Of a stretch of 64,000 nucleotides of DNA, positions 26,148-35,531 are shown in pieces. Every line of letters starts with the position of its first letter. The stretch's first letter is position 1. This DNA comes from an uncultured Chlorobiota bacterium (GTDB lineage: Bacteria; Bacteroidota; Ignavibacteria; UBA10030; UBA6906): contig CAADGV010000009.1 in the NCBI GenBank assembly GCA_900696645.1, positions 1 to 64,000 of the forward strand, written 5' to 3'. The position numbers and the translations under genes were made by a program. The notes under the pieces were generated by a model that was not told where the DNA came from, did no database searches, and saw only the letters and a list, made by a program, of their open reading frames with translations.

Positions 26148-27290
26148 ATGAAAGCAAAATCGATCAAAGGACATTCAGCAGAAGAAATGAGAACCGCACT
26201 GGAGCAAAGCATAGCTGATGGCTTTAAACCAACTTTGGCAATTGTCTTTCTATCAATCAAACAAGACAGGGATGCAGTATGTAAAATATTAGATGATGAG
26301 GGGATACAAATTTTCGGCGCTACTACCTCCGGTGAATTCATCAGCAGTCAAATAGAAGAAGGAAGTATTGCAATCATGCTGCTTGATATGAATCCTGCGT
26401 ATTTCAAATTAATGTTCCTCGAAGCCGGAGAGAGTTCAGCTCTTGAGATTGCAAAACAAATCGGTGAGGAGGGAAGAAACACATTTGCGAACCCTGCATT
26501 TATCCTTGCATCTGGTTGGAGTAATGAAATTGACGGCGAGGAAATAATAAAAGGCATTGAAGATGGATTTGGAGAAGGAGCCACCATTTTTGGCGGTATG
26601 GCCGGTGATGACCTTACCTTGACCGGACCAATAGCGTTCACTCTTGGCAAAAGCAGCATCACAGGTCTGGTGGCTCTGATTATTGACGAGGATAAAGTAA
26701 ATATAGCCGGGGTTGCCACCTGCGGTTGGAAACCTATAGGCATCACCAAAACAATTACCAAAAGCACCGGCAATATTGTTTATACCATCGATGATAAGCC
26801 AGCATTGGATTTGGTCATGAAATATCTCGGGCTCACCTTGGATGAGCAGCCTCTCACGAATACCGTTTTCAATCTTGGCGCATATTATCCACTGCAACTG
26901 GAAAGAGAAGACGCCCCATCGGTGATGAGAACAGCCATGCTGGGTAATGCTGAAGATCGCTCTTTGGTCTGTGCCGGCAATGTGCCGCAGGGAGCCAAAG
27001 TCCGGTTTTCCCTTCCTCCCGATTTTGACGTGATTGATACAGTGGAATTTGAATGTAAAGAACTGAAAGATGAACAGGCGCAAGATGCAGATGCAGTGAT
27101 TATGTTTTCCTGCGTCAGCAGGTATTTATCACTTGGTGTAATGGCAGGCGAGGAAATTGAACGTGTGACAAAAATGTGGAATGCTCCTTTTATTGGTTTT
27201 TTCAGCTATGGAGAATATGGAAAATCGAAAAGAGGGAAACATGAGTTTCACAATAACACGTGTTGCGTGGTGACGTTGCGAGAGAAGTAA
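26148..27290 (+). CDS. FIST-domain sensor protein (copy 2)
   Basis: This 380-residue paralogue of the protein at 24638 has the same order of FIST_N and FIST_C and the same landmarks (FGATTSGEFISS, FGGMAGDDLTLTG, FFSYGEYGK). The two share many positions but are clearly diverged. Base composition is lower in GC (about 38-48% in sampled lines) than neighbouring genes, which hints at separate acquisition rather than a recent local duplication. AGGAG precedes the ATG. The stop TAA overlaps the next kinase start, so the pair is probably co-translated. Confidence 0.9.
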   Translation: MKAKSIKGHSAEEMRTALEQSIADGFKPTLAIVFLSIKQDRDAVCKILDDEGIQIFGATTSGEFISSQIEEGSIAIMLLDMNPAYFKLMFLEAGESSALEIAKQIGEEGRNTFANPAFILASGWSNEIDGEEIIKGIEDGFGEGATIFGGMAGDDLTLTGPIAFTLGKSSITGLVALIIDEDKVNIAGVATCGWKPIGITKTITKSTGNIVYTIDDKPALDLVMKYLGLTLDEQPLTNTVFNLGAYYPLQLEREDAPSVMRTAMLGNAEDRSLVCAGNVPQGAKVRFSLPPDFDVIDTVEFECKELKDEQAQDADAVIMFSCVSRYLSLGVMAGEEIERVTKMWNAPFIGFFSYGEYGKSKRGKHEFHNNTCCVVTLREK

Positions 27291-28330
27291 TGCACCAGGC
27301 ACTACAGAATATACTCAACCTCATCGAGCAATCCGGTACTCTGACGCCTGAGCAGAAGCAATCTGCTGCCGACCGGGTGAAGGAAGCCGACAAAGCATTC
27401 GCCATCATCGAGTTCAAGTTGGACCGGACGGAGAAGGTGAAGCGGACCACGGCTATTCTTCTGGAAGAGACCATTCAGGAGCTTGAGCAAAAACGGGAAG
27501 CCGTGGAGAAGTCACATGCTGCTTTGCAACAATCGCTGGAGGAACTTCGAGCGGCACAGGCTCAGCTCATCCAATCTGAAAAAATGGCTTCCCTCGGGGA
27601 ACTTACTGCCGGCATTGCCCACGAGATACAAAACCCGTTGAACTTTGTTAAAAACTTCTCGGAAGTAAGCAGCGAGTTGCTGGAGGAGATGAAAGAAGAA
27701 GTGGACAAGGGTCACTACGAAGAAGTGAAAGCCATTGCCGACGACGTGAAGCAGAATCTTGAAAAGATATTACATCACGGAAAGCGTGCAGACGGAATAG
27801 TAAAGGGCATGCTGCAGCACAGCCGGGCGAGCACGGGACAAAAAGAGCCCGCCGACATCAATGCCCTTGCAGATGAATACCTCCGATTGGCATATCACGG
27901 TCTGCGGGCTAAGGATAAGACATTCAACGCAGCGACAAAAACCGAGTACGATACGAATATCGGTACGGTCAACGTCATTCCGCAGGACATCGGCCGCGTC
28001 ATTCTCAATCTCATCACAAACGCATTTTATGCGCTGGCCGAGAAGAAGAAACTCGATGCCGGAAGTTATGAGCCCCTTGTCACCGTCAGAACAATGAAGG
28101 TTGGAGACAATGTTGAAATTCATGTTGAAGACAATGGTAACGGCATCCCGCAAAAAGTACTCGACAAGATATTTCAACCCTTCTTTACAACCAAACCAAC
28201 GGGACAGGGAACGGGATTGGGCTTGTCACTCAGTTACGATATTGTGAAAGCGCATGGAGGAGAGCTGAAGGTGCAGACGGAGGAAGGCACAGGAGCCTGC
28301 TTCATCATCAACATACCCGTTCATCAATGA
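27290..28330 (+). CDS. Soluble sensor histidine kinase following the FIST genes
   Basis: This protein has 346 residues with no transmembrane segment. The ATG at 27290 overlaps the FIST stop (TAATG). An N-terminal helical/coiled-coil region (about 1-95) leads to a HisKA-type domain with the H-box GIAHEIQNPLNF (His near residue 115). An HATPase_c domain follows ([40 protein letters not shown]). It lacks its own sensor domain, so a FIST protein is a likely signal provider. Its catalytic core resembles that of the next, much larger kinase, suggesting duplication. Confidence 0.92.
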   Translation: MHQALQNILNLIEQSGTLTPEQKQSAADRVKEADKAFAIIEFKLDRTEKVKRTTAILLEETIQELEQKREAVEKSHAALQQSLEELRAAQAQLIQSEKMASLGELTAGIAHEIQNPLNFVKNFSEVSSELLEEMKEEVDKGHYEEVKAIADDVKQNLEKILHHGKRADGIVKGMLQHSRASTGQKEPADINALADEYLRLAYHGLRAKDKTFNAATKTEYDTNIGTVNVIPQDIGRVILNLITNAFYALAEKKKLDAGSYEPLVTVRTMKVGDNVEIHVEDNGNGIPQKVLDKIFQPFFTTKPTGQGTGLGLSLSYDIVKAHGGELKVQTEEGTGACFIINIPVHQ

Positions 28331-31300
28331 ACATGAAACTCACCAAGAAACTCGAAGCTGAAATCCTCAAGATCTACCATGCCTATTGGGATGCTTACCT
28401 CCGTGGAGACATGAAGACGTTTGCTTCGCTGTTGGATGACAACATCAAGATTTTTGGATCGGCAGTGAGCGAAGTGTTCAACAACAAGGCCGAAACCGTC
28501 CGATTTTACGAAGCAACAGCCGATCAGCTAACGGGCAAAGCGCAATTTCGCAACCGGAAGATCAGCGTGCATCCAGTGGATCAGACCGTGCTCATTCATG
28601 AACAGAGCGACTTGTTTGTCTTGATCGACAACGAATGGACCTTCTACGGCCCTGCACGCATTTCCGCCCTGTTTGTCAACACACCCGACGGTTGGAAGCT
28701 GGCTCACCAGCATGGTTCGTTTCCCGACAGTAGGGCGGAAGAAGGTGAACAGATTGCTGCCGACAAGATCAAGAAAGAGAACCTCGAACTCCGTGAAGCC
28801 GTGAAGCGCCGCACAGTCGAGTTGGAGCAGAAGAACCGTGAACTGGAGATTGAAACCGCACTCGAGCGTACCCGCACACGGAGCATGCTCATGCAACACT
28901 CGAATGAGTTGGATGGCATCTCACGAATCTTCCATGAACAAATGCTGTTGCTTGGTATCGATTCCGAATTCTCTTTTGTTTGGTTGCCTGATGAAGATAA
29001 ACAGGAGCACATGTTTTGGGCTACATGGGTGAGCGAGTTGGATGGAGTACCCCTATACCATAGCCGGGCTATCAAATATCCATTGGATAAGACCGAGCCG
29101 GGCACAGCAGCCTGCTATGTGGCCTGGGAGAGCGGTGAACCTGTGATAGAGACCTATGTGCCGCCCGGTGATATTGTTTCCTTCTTTGCCACCTGGGAAG
29201 AACTCCTGCGGGGAGCTGAGCGCTTCAAGCCTGAACTGTTTCCGGAAGGCATCTACTACACTGAAGCCTACATGAAACACGGCTGCTTCGGTATTGATAT
29301 CAAGCGTCGGTTGACCGATGATGAGAAAGAGATCATTCGCCGCTTTGCGATTGAGTTCGAACGTGCATACACCCGCTTTCTTGATCTGCAAAAAGCCGAA
29401 GCGCAGGCACGGGAGGCACAGATTGAAGCTGCATTGGAAAGGGTACGAAGCAGAACGATGGGAATGCAAAAAAGCGATGAGCTCAAAGAGGTTATTCAAA
29501 TTGTCTACCAACAGTTCGTTCACCTGAATATTCATATCGAACACACAGGATTCATTCTCGACTACAAGGCAAGGAATGATTACAACAGCTGGATAGCCGA
29601 CCATCTGGGCAGTCCTGCAAATATCACCATTCCCTATTTTGATGCGGTGTATTACAACCTCTTTAATGAAGCAAAGAAGAACAGTCTTGATTTCTTTGCA
29701 GTCAATCTCTCCTTTGAAGAAAAGAACACATTTTACCGCGATCTTTTCAAACATCTCCCCGGATTTCCTGAAGACTCAAAGGAATTCATTCTCAGCAAAC
29801 CTGCTCTCACTATTTCAACAGCATTGTTAGACGATGTCGCCTTGTACATTGAGAACTTCACGGGCATTCCTTATACAGATGAAGAAAATGTCATACTCAA
29901 GCGGTTTGGGAAAGTATTCCAGCAAACCTACACCCGTTTCCTCGATCTGAAAAAAGCAGAAGCACAGGCACGGGAAGCACAGATTGAACTCTCACTGGAA
30001 AAGATCCGGGCAAAAGTTACGGCGATGAAGGAATCGTCGGACTTGCTCGATATCGTTGTCACGATGCGAGCGGAGTTTGTCGGGCTTGGACATGAAGCCC
30101 ACTATTTCTGGCATATGCGATGGCTGCCCGATAAATATGAGAAAGCCATGACGTCAGGCGATGGTACGCGGATAGGCATGGTGATGACACTGCCCCGCCA
30201 TATCCACGGAGATATCAAGCTTGTGGCCGATTGGGAAAAAAGTGATGAACCCACTGTGGTGCTTGCTATGGATGTAGAAACAGCGGTGGATTATGTTGAT
30301 AAAATGATCACACTGGGCGATTTTCAACAAGTAGATCCGCAAGCGCCCACACTCGATGATATCCGACATATTGGGGGTCTTACTTTTGTAATGGCCCGTA
30401 CCACGCATGGGGAGATCGGCTACAGCTTGCCCGGCGTAGTGTCCCAACCTCCGGCTGAAGACATCGCCACACTGGTCCGTTTTGCAGGCGTATTCGATCT
30501 CGCTTACAGACGTTTTGAAGACTTGCAGACTTCGGAGCGTCAAAACCGTGAATCCCAGATAGAGCTTGCGCTTGAGCGGGTTCGTGCAAGAGCCCTCGCA
30601 ATGCAGGATCCCGGGGAACTTGTTGAAGTGGCCCAGGTTCTCCGAAAGGAAATGGGCGGGTTGGGTGTGGAGGAATTGGAAACAAGCACCATCTTTATTC
30701 ATGATGATGGCGCCGACAGGGCCGAGTGCTGGTTTGCGATCAAAGATACCAAGCAATCGGAACAACGGCTCGTGGCGGATCACATAACACTCGACCTTCG
30801 CGCTACATGGGTTGGACGGGAGATGCGAATGTTCTTCGATTCGGACGGGAATCACATCTCCATCCCCATGACAGGTACACACCGGCGCGAGTGGATTGAG
30901 TATTGCTATACACTTTCCCCCGTGCTCGACGGCTTTTATGGCAAGGAGATCCCCGATCGTACATATCATCTCTTCAAATTTTCAAACGGAGCCATCGGCG
31001 CTGCTGCGCCGGGTGATATTTCCGATTCAAGTTGGGGACTGTTGAGCCGCGCCGCTTCTGTGTTCTCCCTCGCCTACTCACGGTTCAAGGACTTGTCGCA
31101 GGCACGACTCGATTTGCAACGCCTGAAGGAAGAGAAGAAGAGAGCCGAAGAGGCCCTGACCGAACTCCGCGCCACACAGGAACAGCTCCTTCAACAGGAA
31201 AAACTCGCCTCGCTCGGCCAACTTACCGCCGGCATTGCGCACGAAATCAAAAACCCGTTGAATTTTGTCAACAACTTTTCATCCGTTTCGGTGGAGTTGG

Positions 31301-31995
31301 TTGATGAAGCGATGGTGGAAATCAAGAAACTCTCCGGCAACGGCGGGGATGCTCAGCAGCTCCTTGATGACGTCAAGAAGAATCTCAACAAGATCATCGA
31401 GCATGGTACACGCGCAGACGGCATTGTTAAGTCTATGTTGCAGCATTCACGCGGCGGCAGCGGGAAAAAAGAGGCGACCGACCTGAACGCTTTAGTCAAG
31501 GAATACGTCAATCTTGCTTTCCACGGGATGCGTGCAGGAAAGAACCCTATCAACGTTGACATTGCGCTTGACTTCGGCGATTCCGTGGGCAAAGTCCCCG
31601 TCATCGCGGAAGATTTCAGCCGCGTGATTATCAACCTCTGCCAGAATGCGTTCGATGCGATGAGGGAAAAACAGATGTCAGAGGTCAGCCTGCCCGCCGG
31701 AATGCTTGCGAAGGCGGGAGAACAGAAGTCGGATCCATACCTGCCGCGTTTGGCAGTGCAAACCCGCCGAGATGGGGATAAGATCGTGATTGAAGTTGGA
31801 GATAACGGTCCGGGTATTCGCGATGAAATCAAAGACAAAATCCTCCAACCTTTTTTTACGACGAAGAAAGGAACGCAGGGAACCGGCTTGGGACTTTCCA
31901 TCACGCATGATATTGTGAAAGCGCATGGCGGTGATATGCGAATCGAAACAAACAGCAGCGGCGGTGCGACGTTTAGGATTGCAATACCAGCTTAG
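28327..31995 (+). CDS. Histidine kinase with N-terminal NTF2/SnoaL-like domain and four sensor repeats
   Basis: This is a 1222-residue cytoplasmic kinase. Residues about 5-130 form an NTF2/SnoaL-like fold (EAEILKIYHAYWDAYLRGD, then GWKLAHQHGSFPD). A coiled coil is followed by four repeats of about 180 residues, each opening with a helix like ALERVRSRTMGMQ (variants ALERTRTRSMLMQ, SLEKIRAKVTAMK, ALERVRARALAMQ) and closing with a helix like YTRFLDLKKAEAQ. These resemble GAF-like sensors of FCB kinases, but I cannot name the family. The kinase core at about 955-1222 has GIAHEIKNPLNF and VGDNGPGI. The start overlaps the previous kinase by four bases. The regulator at 32717 is the probable partner. 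Confidence 0.88.
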   Translation: MNMKLTKKLEAEILKIYHAYWDAYLRGDMKTFASLLDDNIKIFGSAVSEVFNNKAETVRFYEATADQLTGKAQFRNRKISVHPVDQTVLIHEQSDLFVLIDNEWTFYGPARISALFVNTPDGWKLAHQHGSFPDSRAEEGEQIAADKIKKENLELREAVKRRTVELEQKNRELEIETALERTRTRSMLMQHSNELDGISRIFHEQMLLLGIDSEFSFVWLPDEDKQEHMFWATWVSELDGVPLYHSRAIKYPLDKTEPGTAACYVAWESGEPVIETYVPPGDIVSFFATWEELLRGAERFKPELFPEGIYYTEAYMKHGCFGIDIKRRLTDDEKEIIRRFAIEFERAYTRFLDLQKAEAQAREAQIEAALERVRSRTMGMQKSDELKEVIQIVYQQFVHLNIHIEHTGFILDYKARNDYNSWIADHLGSPANITIPYFDAVYYNLFNEAKKNSLDFFAVNLSFEEKNTFYRDLFKHLPGFPEDSKEFILSKPALTISTALLDDVALYIENFTGIPYTDEENVILKRFGKVFQQTYTRFLDLKKAEAQAREAQIELSLEKIRAKVTAMKESSDLLDIVVTMRAEFVGLGHEAHYFWHMRWLPDKYEKAMTSGDGTRIGMVMTLPRHIHGDIKLVADWEKSDEPTVVLAMDVETAVDYVDKMITLGDFQQVDPQAPTLDDIRHIGGLTFVMARTTHGEIGYSLPGVVSQPPAEDIATLVRFAGVFDLAYRRFEDLQTSERQNRESQIELALERVRARALAMQDPGELVEVAQVLRKEMGGLGVEELETSTIFIHDDGADRAECWFAIKDTKQSEQRLVADHITLDLRATWVGREMRMFFDSDGNHISIPMTGTHRREWIEYCYTLSPVLDGFYGKEIPDRTYHLFKFSNGAIGAAAPGDISDSSWGLLSRAASVFSLAYSRFKDLSQARLDLQRLKEEKKRAEEALTELRATQEQLLQQEKLASLGQLTAGIAHEIKNPLNFVNNFSSVSVELVDEAMVEIKKLSGNGGDAQQLLDDVKKNLNKIIEHGTRADGIVKSMLQHSRGGSGKKEATDLNALVKEYVNLAFHGMRAGKNPINVDIALDFGDSVGKVPVIAEDFSRVIINLCQNAFDAMREKQMSEVSLPAGMLAKAGEQKSDPYLPRLAVQTRRDGDKIVIEVGDNGPGIRDEIKDKILQPFFTTKKGTQGTGLGLSITHDIVKAHGGDMRIETNSSGGATFRIAIPA

Positions 31996-32059
31996 TGAAT
32001 TCACGTTTTGCTCTTTAGGCTAAAGTAAAGTACACAGGTTGTTGCAACTGGAGAGATCT

Positions 32060-32632
32060 ATGCAAGCATTCATAATGCATGTTGGCCATCCTGGAAACAT
32101 CGATATTAAGTATACCGTCACACGCAGACGAAGAATGGATGAGATATTCTCGGCTCTTTCGAAAGATGCGCCAGAAAAAGATTTCTTCTCCGCGACTGGT
32201 CAACTATCTCAGTTGTTTCCATCGGGAGATTTTCATTGCTGGGGAGTTCCTAGTCGAGCGGAGCCGGCATTTGAGAAGACAGAAATCGGTGATTTGATAC
32301 TAATGATTCCTTCAATAGGGATTCACCAAGACGCTGGAGTGAAACAGATCGGAATAGTCAAGGCAAAATGTCCGTTCAGATGTAACGAGGCTTCCCATAT
32401 TCTTTGGCCTGATACTCCTGACGACAGACTATTCCCATGGATTTTCTTCTTTGACACCGAAATCGGTGACAGACCATGGTTTGAGTTCTTGAATGATGTC
32501 GATATCAAGGAGAACTGGGATCCAAGAGGCTGGTACAAGCGCTTGAACTCCAAACGATTTCTCAAGTGGGGAGGCGTCAGCGGCTATGTTGATTTCTTAC
32601 GGAGTAAATGCGGTTTTCGAAAGCTGCAGTAG
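32060..32632 (+). CDS. Hypothetical protein, possibly PUA/EVE-like
   Basis: This 190-residue soluble protein has a GGAGAG site just before the ATG. I recognise no certain family. The pattern FHCWGVPSRAEPAF, then IGDLILMIPSIG and QIGIVKAKCPF resembles PUA/EVE-like nucleic-acid-binding folds, in which a WGVP-type turn precedes a 'GD' strand. This is a loose match. The base composition is a little more AT-rich than in neighbouring genes. The gene breaks the kinase-regulator order between 31995 and 32717, which suggests insertion of a foreign cassette. A role in modified-base recognition or defence is only a possibility. Confidence 0.6.
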   Translation: MQAFIMHVGHPGNIDIKYTVTRRRRMDEIFSALSKDAPEKDFFSATGQLSQLFPSGDFHCWGVPSRAEPAFEKTEIGDLILMIPSIGIHQDAGVKQIGIVKAKCPFRCNEASHILWPDTPDDRLFPWIFFFDTEIGDRPWFEFLNDVDIKENWDPRGWYKRLNSKRFLKWGGVSGYVDFLRSKCGFRKLQ

Positions 32633-32716
32633 AACAGATCTGGTCACTATCAATCGGCTAAACGAGAGTCTTCCCAAAGAGATCGTTCTGCCACAAAGTC
32701 AGTTTGAGGATTTGAA

Positions 32717-33106
32717 ATGAAATTCCTTGTCGTAGATGATGAAAAAGATGTCGAGCTTCTCTTTCTGCAGAAGTTCAGAAAAGAAATCCGTAACGGCGAG
32801 CTTGAACTGGTGTTCGCGTTTTCCGGACAACAGGCGCTTGAGATCATAGGCAGTGCCGAGCCGCCTGATGTCGTGTATGTCTTCTCGGATATCAACATGC
32901 CGGGCATGACGGGGTTGGAGTTGTTGGAAATCGTAAAACAAAAATACCCCAATATCCACGTGAGCATGATCTCTGCCTATGGCGACAGTGAGAATCACAA
33001 AAAAGCGATGGAATCGGGCGCGAAGGAGTTCTTTACGAAGCCGATTGATTTCGACACGCTGAAATCGGAAATACAAGGGCTCATCAGTAAACACAAAAAC
33101 GGTTGA
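32717..33106 (+). CDS. Single-domain response regulator
   Basis: This is a 129-residue receiver domain: FLVVDDEKDVELLF for the acidic pair, FSDINMPGMTGLELL with the phospho-acceptor Asp, and FTKPID with the conserved Lys. There is no output domain. It is closely similar to the receiver of the next gene (shared LQKFRK and SDINMP patterns). It may relay phosphate from the kinase at 28327 or compete with the RR-phosphatase for it. It ends 12 bp before the next start. Confidence 0.93.
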   Translation: MKFLVVDDEKDVELLFLQKFRKEIRNGELELVFAFSGQQALEIIGSAEPPDVVYVFSDINMPGMTGLELLEIVKQKYPNIHVSMISAYGDSENHKKAMESGAKEFFTKPIDFDTLKSEIQGLISKHKNG

Positions 33107-33118
33107 CGAGCGGAGCAT

Positions 33119-34294
33119 ATGAACTCATCCAAAATCATGGTCGTTGACGACGAACCCGATCTGCAAATGCTGATCCTGCAGAAGTTCAGGAAGCAGATTC
33201 AGAACGAGGTGTACGAGTTTGTCTTTGCCGAAAATGGCGAAGAGGCATTGAATCACCTGAACGGTTCGGACGACATCACCCTGATTCTCTCCGACATCAA
33301 CATGCCCAAGATGGACGGGCTGACATTGTTGCAGCGCTTGCAAGAAAAAGACAATCCGGCACTGAAGACGGTGATTGTCTCCGCGTACGGCGACATGGAG
33401 AATATCCGCACAGCAATGAATCGCGGTGCGTTCGATTTTGTCACCAAGCCGATTGACTTCAACGATCTGCACGTGACCATCGAAAAGGGGATGAAGGAAA
33501 TCAGCGCGGTAAAGGCTGCGCTTGATGACCGGAAGAGACTTGTCTCAGTCCAAAACGACCTGGATGCCGCTCACAAAATACAGCAACAGATCCTCCCGCA
33601 GATTTTTCCGCCATTTCCCGACCGGAATGAGTTCTCCATCTATGCAGAGATGCACCCGGCAAAGGATGTCGGGGGAGATTTTTATGATTTCTTTTTGATT
33701 GATGATACACACCTCGGCTTCGTCGTCGGCGATGTGTCGGGAAAGGGAGTTCAGGCTGCCATCTACATGGCCGTTGCCCGGACAATGATCAAGAGTGTCG
33801 CCTTTCAGACGCTTGATCCGGCCGAGTGCCTGTCGAAGGTGAACGCGATGCTTATTCCGGAAAGTGATTCGAGAACATTTGTTACCGTTTTCTACGGCGT
33901 CCTGGAGACGACGACCGGCATTGTGCGGTATTGCAACGGCGGACACAATCTTCCGTTTATCGTGAAGAGCAACGGGGCAGTGGAGCAGGTCGAAGATTCG
34001 CCCGGCATTATACTCGGAAAGTTTGAGGCATTCAAATTCGGAACGCGTGAACTGCAATGCCGCGAAGGCGACAGGTTGGTATTGTACACGGATGGAGTTA
34101 CGGAGGCGATCAATGAAGCCGGCGAGATGTACATGGAGCAGCGCTTGCTGCCGTATCTCGATACGCACAGACCGCAGAATCCGGATAACGTTGTGCGTGG
34201 TGTCGTTGTTGACGTGCTGAAATTCATGGGCAAGGCAACACAGAGTGATGATGTCACGGTACTGAGTTTGGAGTACAGGGCGAAGAAAATATGA
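33119..34294 (+). CDS. Response regulator with SpoIIE/PP2C phosphatase output
   Basis: This is a 391-residue protein. The receiver domain (about 1-125) has IMVVDDEPDLQML, LSDINMPKMDGLTLL and VTKPID. A linker helix (about 130-155) joins it to a SpoIIE-type phosphatase (about 165-390) with VGGDFYDFFL, VVGDVSGKGVQAA, VLYTDGVTEAIN and QSDDVTVLSL, all intact. Phosphorylation would switch on removal of phosphate from a STAS antagonist, linking the two-component and partner-switch systems in this locus. The STAS protein at 16231 is a candidate substrate. Confidence 0.93.
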   Translation: MNSSKIMVVDDEPDLQMLILQKFRKQIQNEVYEFVFAENGEEALNHLNGSDDITLILSDINMPKMDGLTLLQRLQEKDNPALKTVIVSAYGDMENIRTAMNRGAFDFVTKPIDFNDLHVTIEKGMKEISAVKAALDDRKRLVSVQNDLDAAHKIQQQILPQIFPPFPDRNEFSIYAEMHPAKDVGGDFYDFFLIDDTHLGFVVGDVSGKGVQAAIYMAVARTMIKSVAFQTLDPAECLSKVNAMLIPESDSRTFVTVFYGVLETTTGIVRYCNGGHNLPFIVKSNGAVEQVEDSPGIILGKFEAFKFGTRELQCREGDRLVLYTDGVTEAINEAGEMYMEQRLLPYLDTHRPQNPDNVVRGVVVDVLKFMGKATQSDDVTVLSLEYRAKKI

Positions 34295-34313
34295 AATCCC
34301 GAAAATCAAATCC

Positions 34314-35522
34314 ATGGTAAAGCTATTCATATCAATAACTTGCCTGACACTTCAGGCTTTTTCTGCGACCTCCGTAACCGTTCAGGATGCTGCCGAGTTG
34401 CAGCGGCTCTTTCAATTCCCTGTCGGAAGCTTGGTTGTGACTCTGATGCCCGGCACGTATCATCTTACTCCCTCGTATATTCTTGATTCGTCGTGCGGAA
34501 ATTGTGAAGACGCCTCGACAAAAGTTGAAGCGACGGTTGGACTTCATCTTCGCGGAAGACAAATCCATCTAATAGGTCCCGCCGACAAGTCCGCGATCAT
34601 TCATACGCACGCCGGCTACGGATTGTATTTTGAAGATTGTGACGATGGCTTGGTCGAGAATCTCACCATCACCGGTGGCCAGCGTGATACAAATGGCATG
34701 GCAACCGATGCGGCAGTTGTAGCAAAGAACAGCGTCGTCGCAATTCGTAACAATCTCATCACAAATAACATCGGCGACTCAGCAACGGTTGCGAAAAAAG
34801 TTGTTGGGGTGATGGGAATTTGCGGGCGCGAGGGTGCGGTTCTCACAATCTCCAACAACGAGATTATCCGCAATTCGTGGGATGGTATTGCGTTGTACCG
34901 CAGTGCACTTGCAACAATTGAGAACAATGTTGTTGACGGTGTAGATAAAGCACGCGGCGCGCAGGTGGGGGGAGGGCGTGGCGTCGGCATCGGCGTTACA
35001 TGGAACGCAATGGCAACAATCCGGCAGAACCTCGTGACCCGCTATTGGAAAGGCATCGGTCTGTTCGTGGATGCAAACGGAGTTGTCGAACAGAATATCG
35101 TAGAGGATATCCTCACGTGGGGAATCGCCTACTGGGATGCCGACAAGGGAATGCCGGTCGGTTTCATCAACAAGAACGTTATCTACAAAACCGGCGCATG
35201 TGGTGCATCGATTACGCGTACGCGGGAAGGTGAGAATCCCGGACTATTTACCGACAACATTATTGTCGGTACGGGACAAAACGAAAAGTATGATTCGCCG
35301 GACTATTATTGCTATCAATGCGCACTTGCTCTGCACGCCGTGCCGAAAGGCTTTTTGATAGAGGGGAATATCTTCTACAACAACCGGCGTGCAACAGCCG
35401 ATCTGCCCGACTATGATATTTCGCGGGATAAGTTTGAAGCGGCTGTCAACGATCGGTGCAAGGAACTGGCTTCCCGGCCTGTCTTCCGGCGATCAGTGTT
35501 TCTGAAAGATTTCCTTCGGTAG
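34314..35522 (+). CDS. Exported right-handed parallel beta-helix protein
   Basis: This 402-residue protein has a signal peptide (about 1-18, LQAFSATS). The body is a parallel beta-helix with repeating strand-turn units such as AVVAKNSVVAIRNNL, AVLTISNNEIIRNSWDG and ATIENNVVDGV, as in pectate lyase and NosD-like proteins. No catalytic residues are evident, and there is no T9SS tail. Several cysteines near the N-terminus (SSCGNCED) and C-terminus (YYCYQCAL) could form disulfides. It ends 9 bp from the convergent kinase gene at 35532, with no terminator between them. Confidence 0.8.
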   Translation: MVKLFISITCLTLQAFSATSVTVQDAAELQRLFQFPVGSLVVTLMPGTYHLTPSYILDSSCGNCEDASTKVEATVGLHLRGRQIHLIGPADKSAIIHTHAGYGLYFEDCDDGLVENLTITGGQRDTNGMATDAAVVAKNSVVAIRNNLITNNIGDSATVAKKVVGVMGICGREGAVLTISNNEIIRNSWDGIALYRSALATIENNVVDGVDKARGAQVGGGRGVGIGVTWNAMATIRQNLVTRYWKGIGLFVDANGVVEQNIVEDILTWGIAYWDADKGMPVGFINKNVIYKTGACGASITRTREGENPGLFTDNIIVGTGQNEKYDSPDYYCYQCALALHAVPKGFLIEGNIFYNNRRATADLPDYDISRDKFEAAVNDRCKELASRPVFRRSVFLKDFLR

Positions 35523-35531
35523 AAGAGCCTT

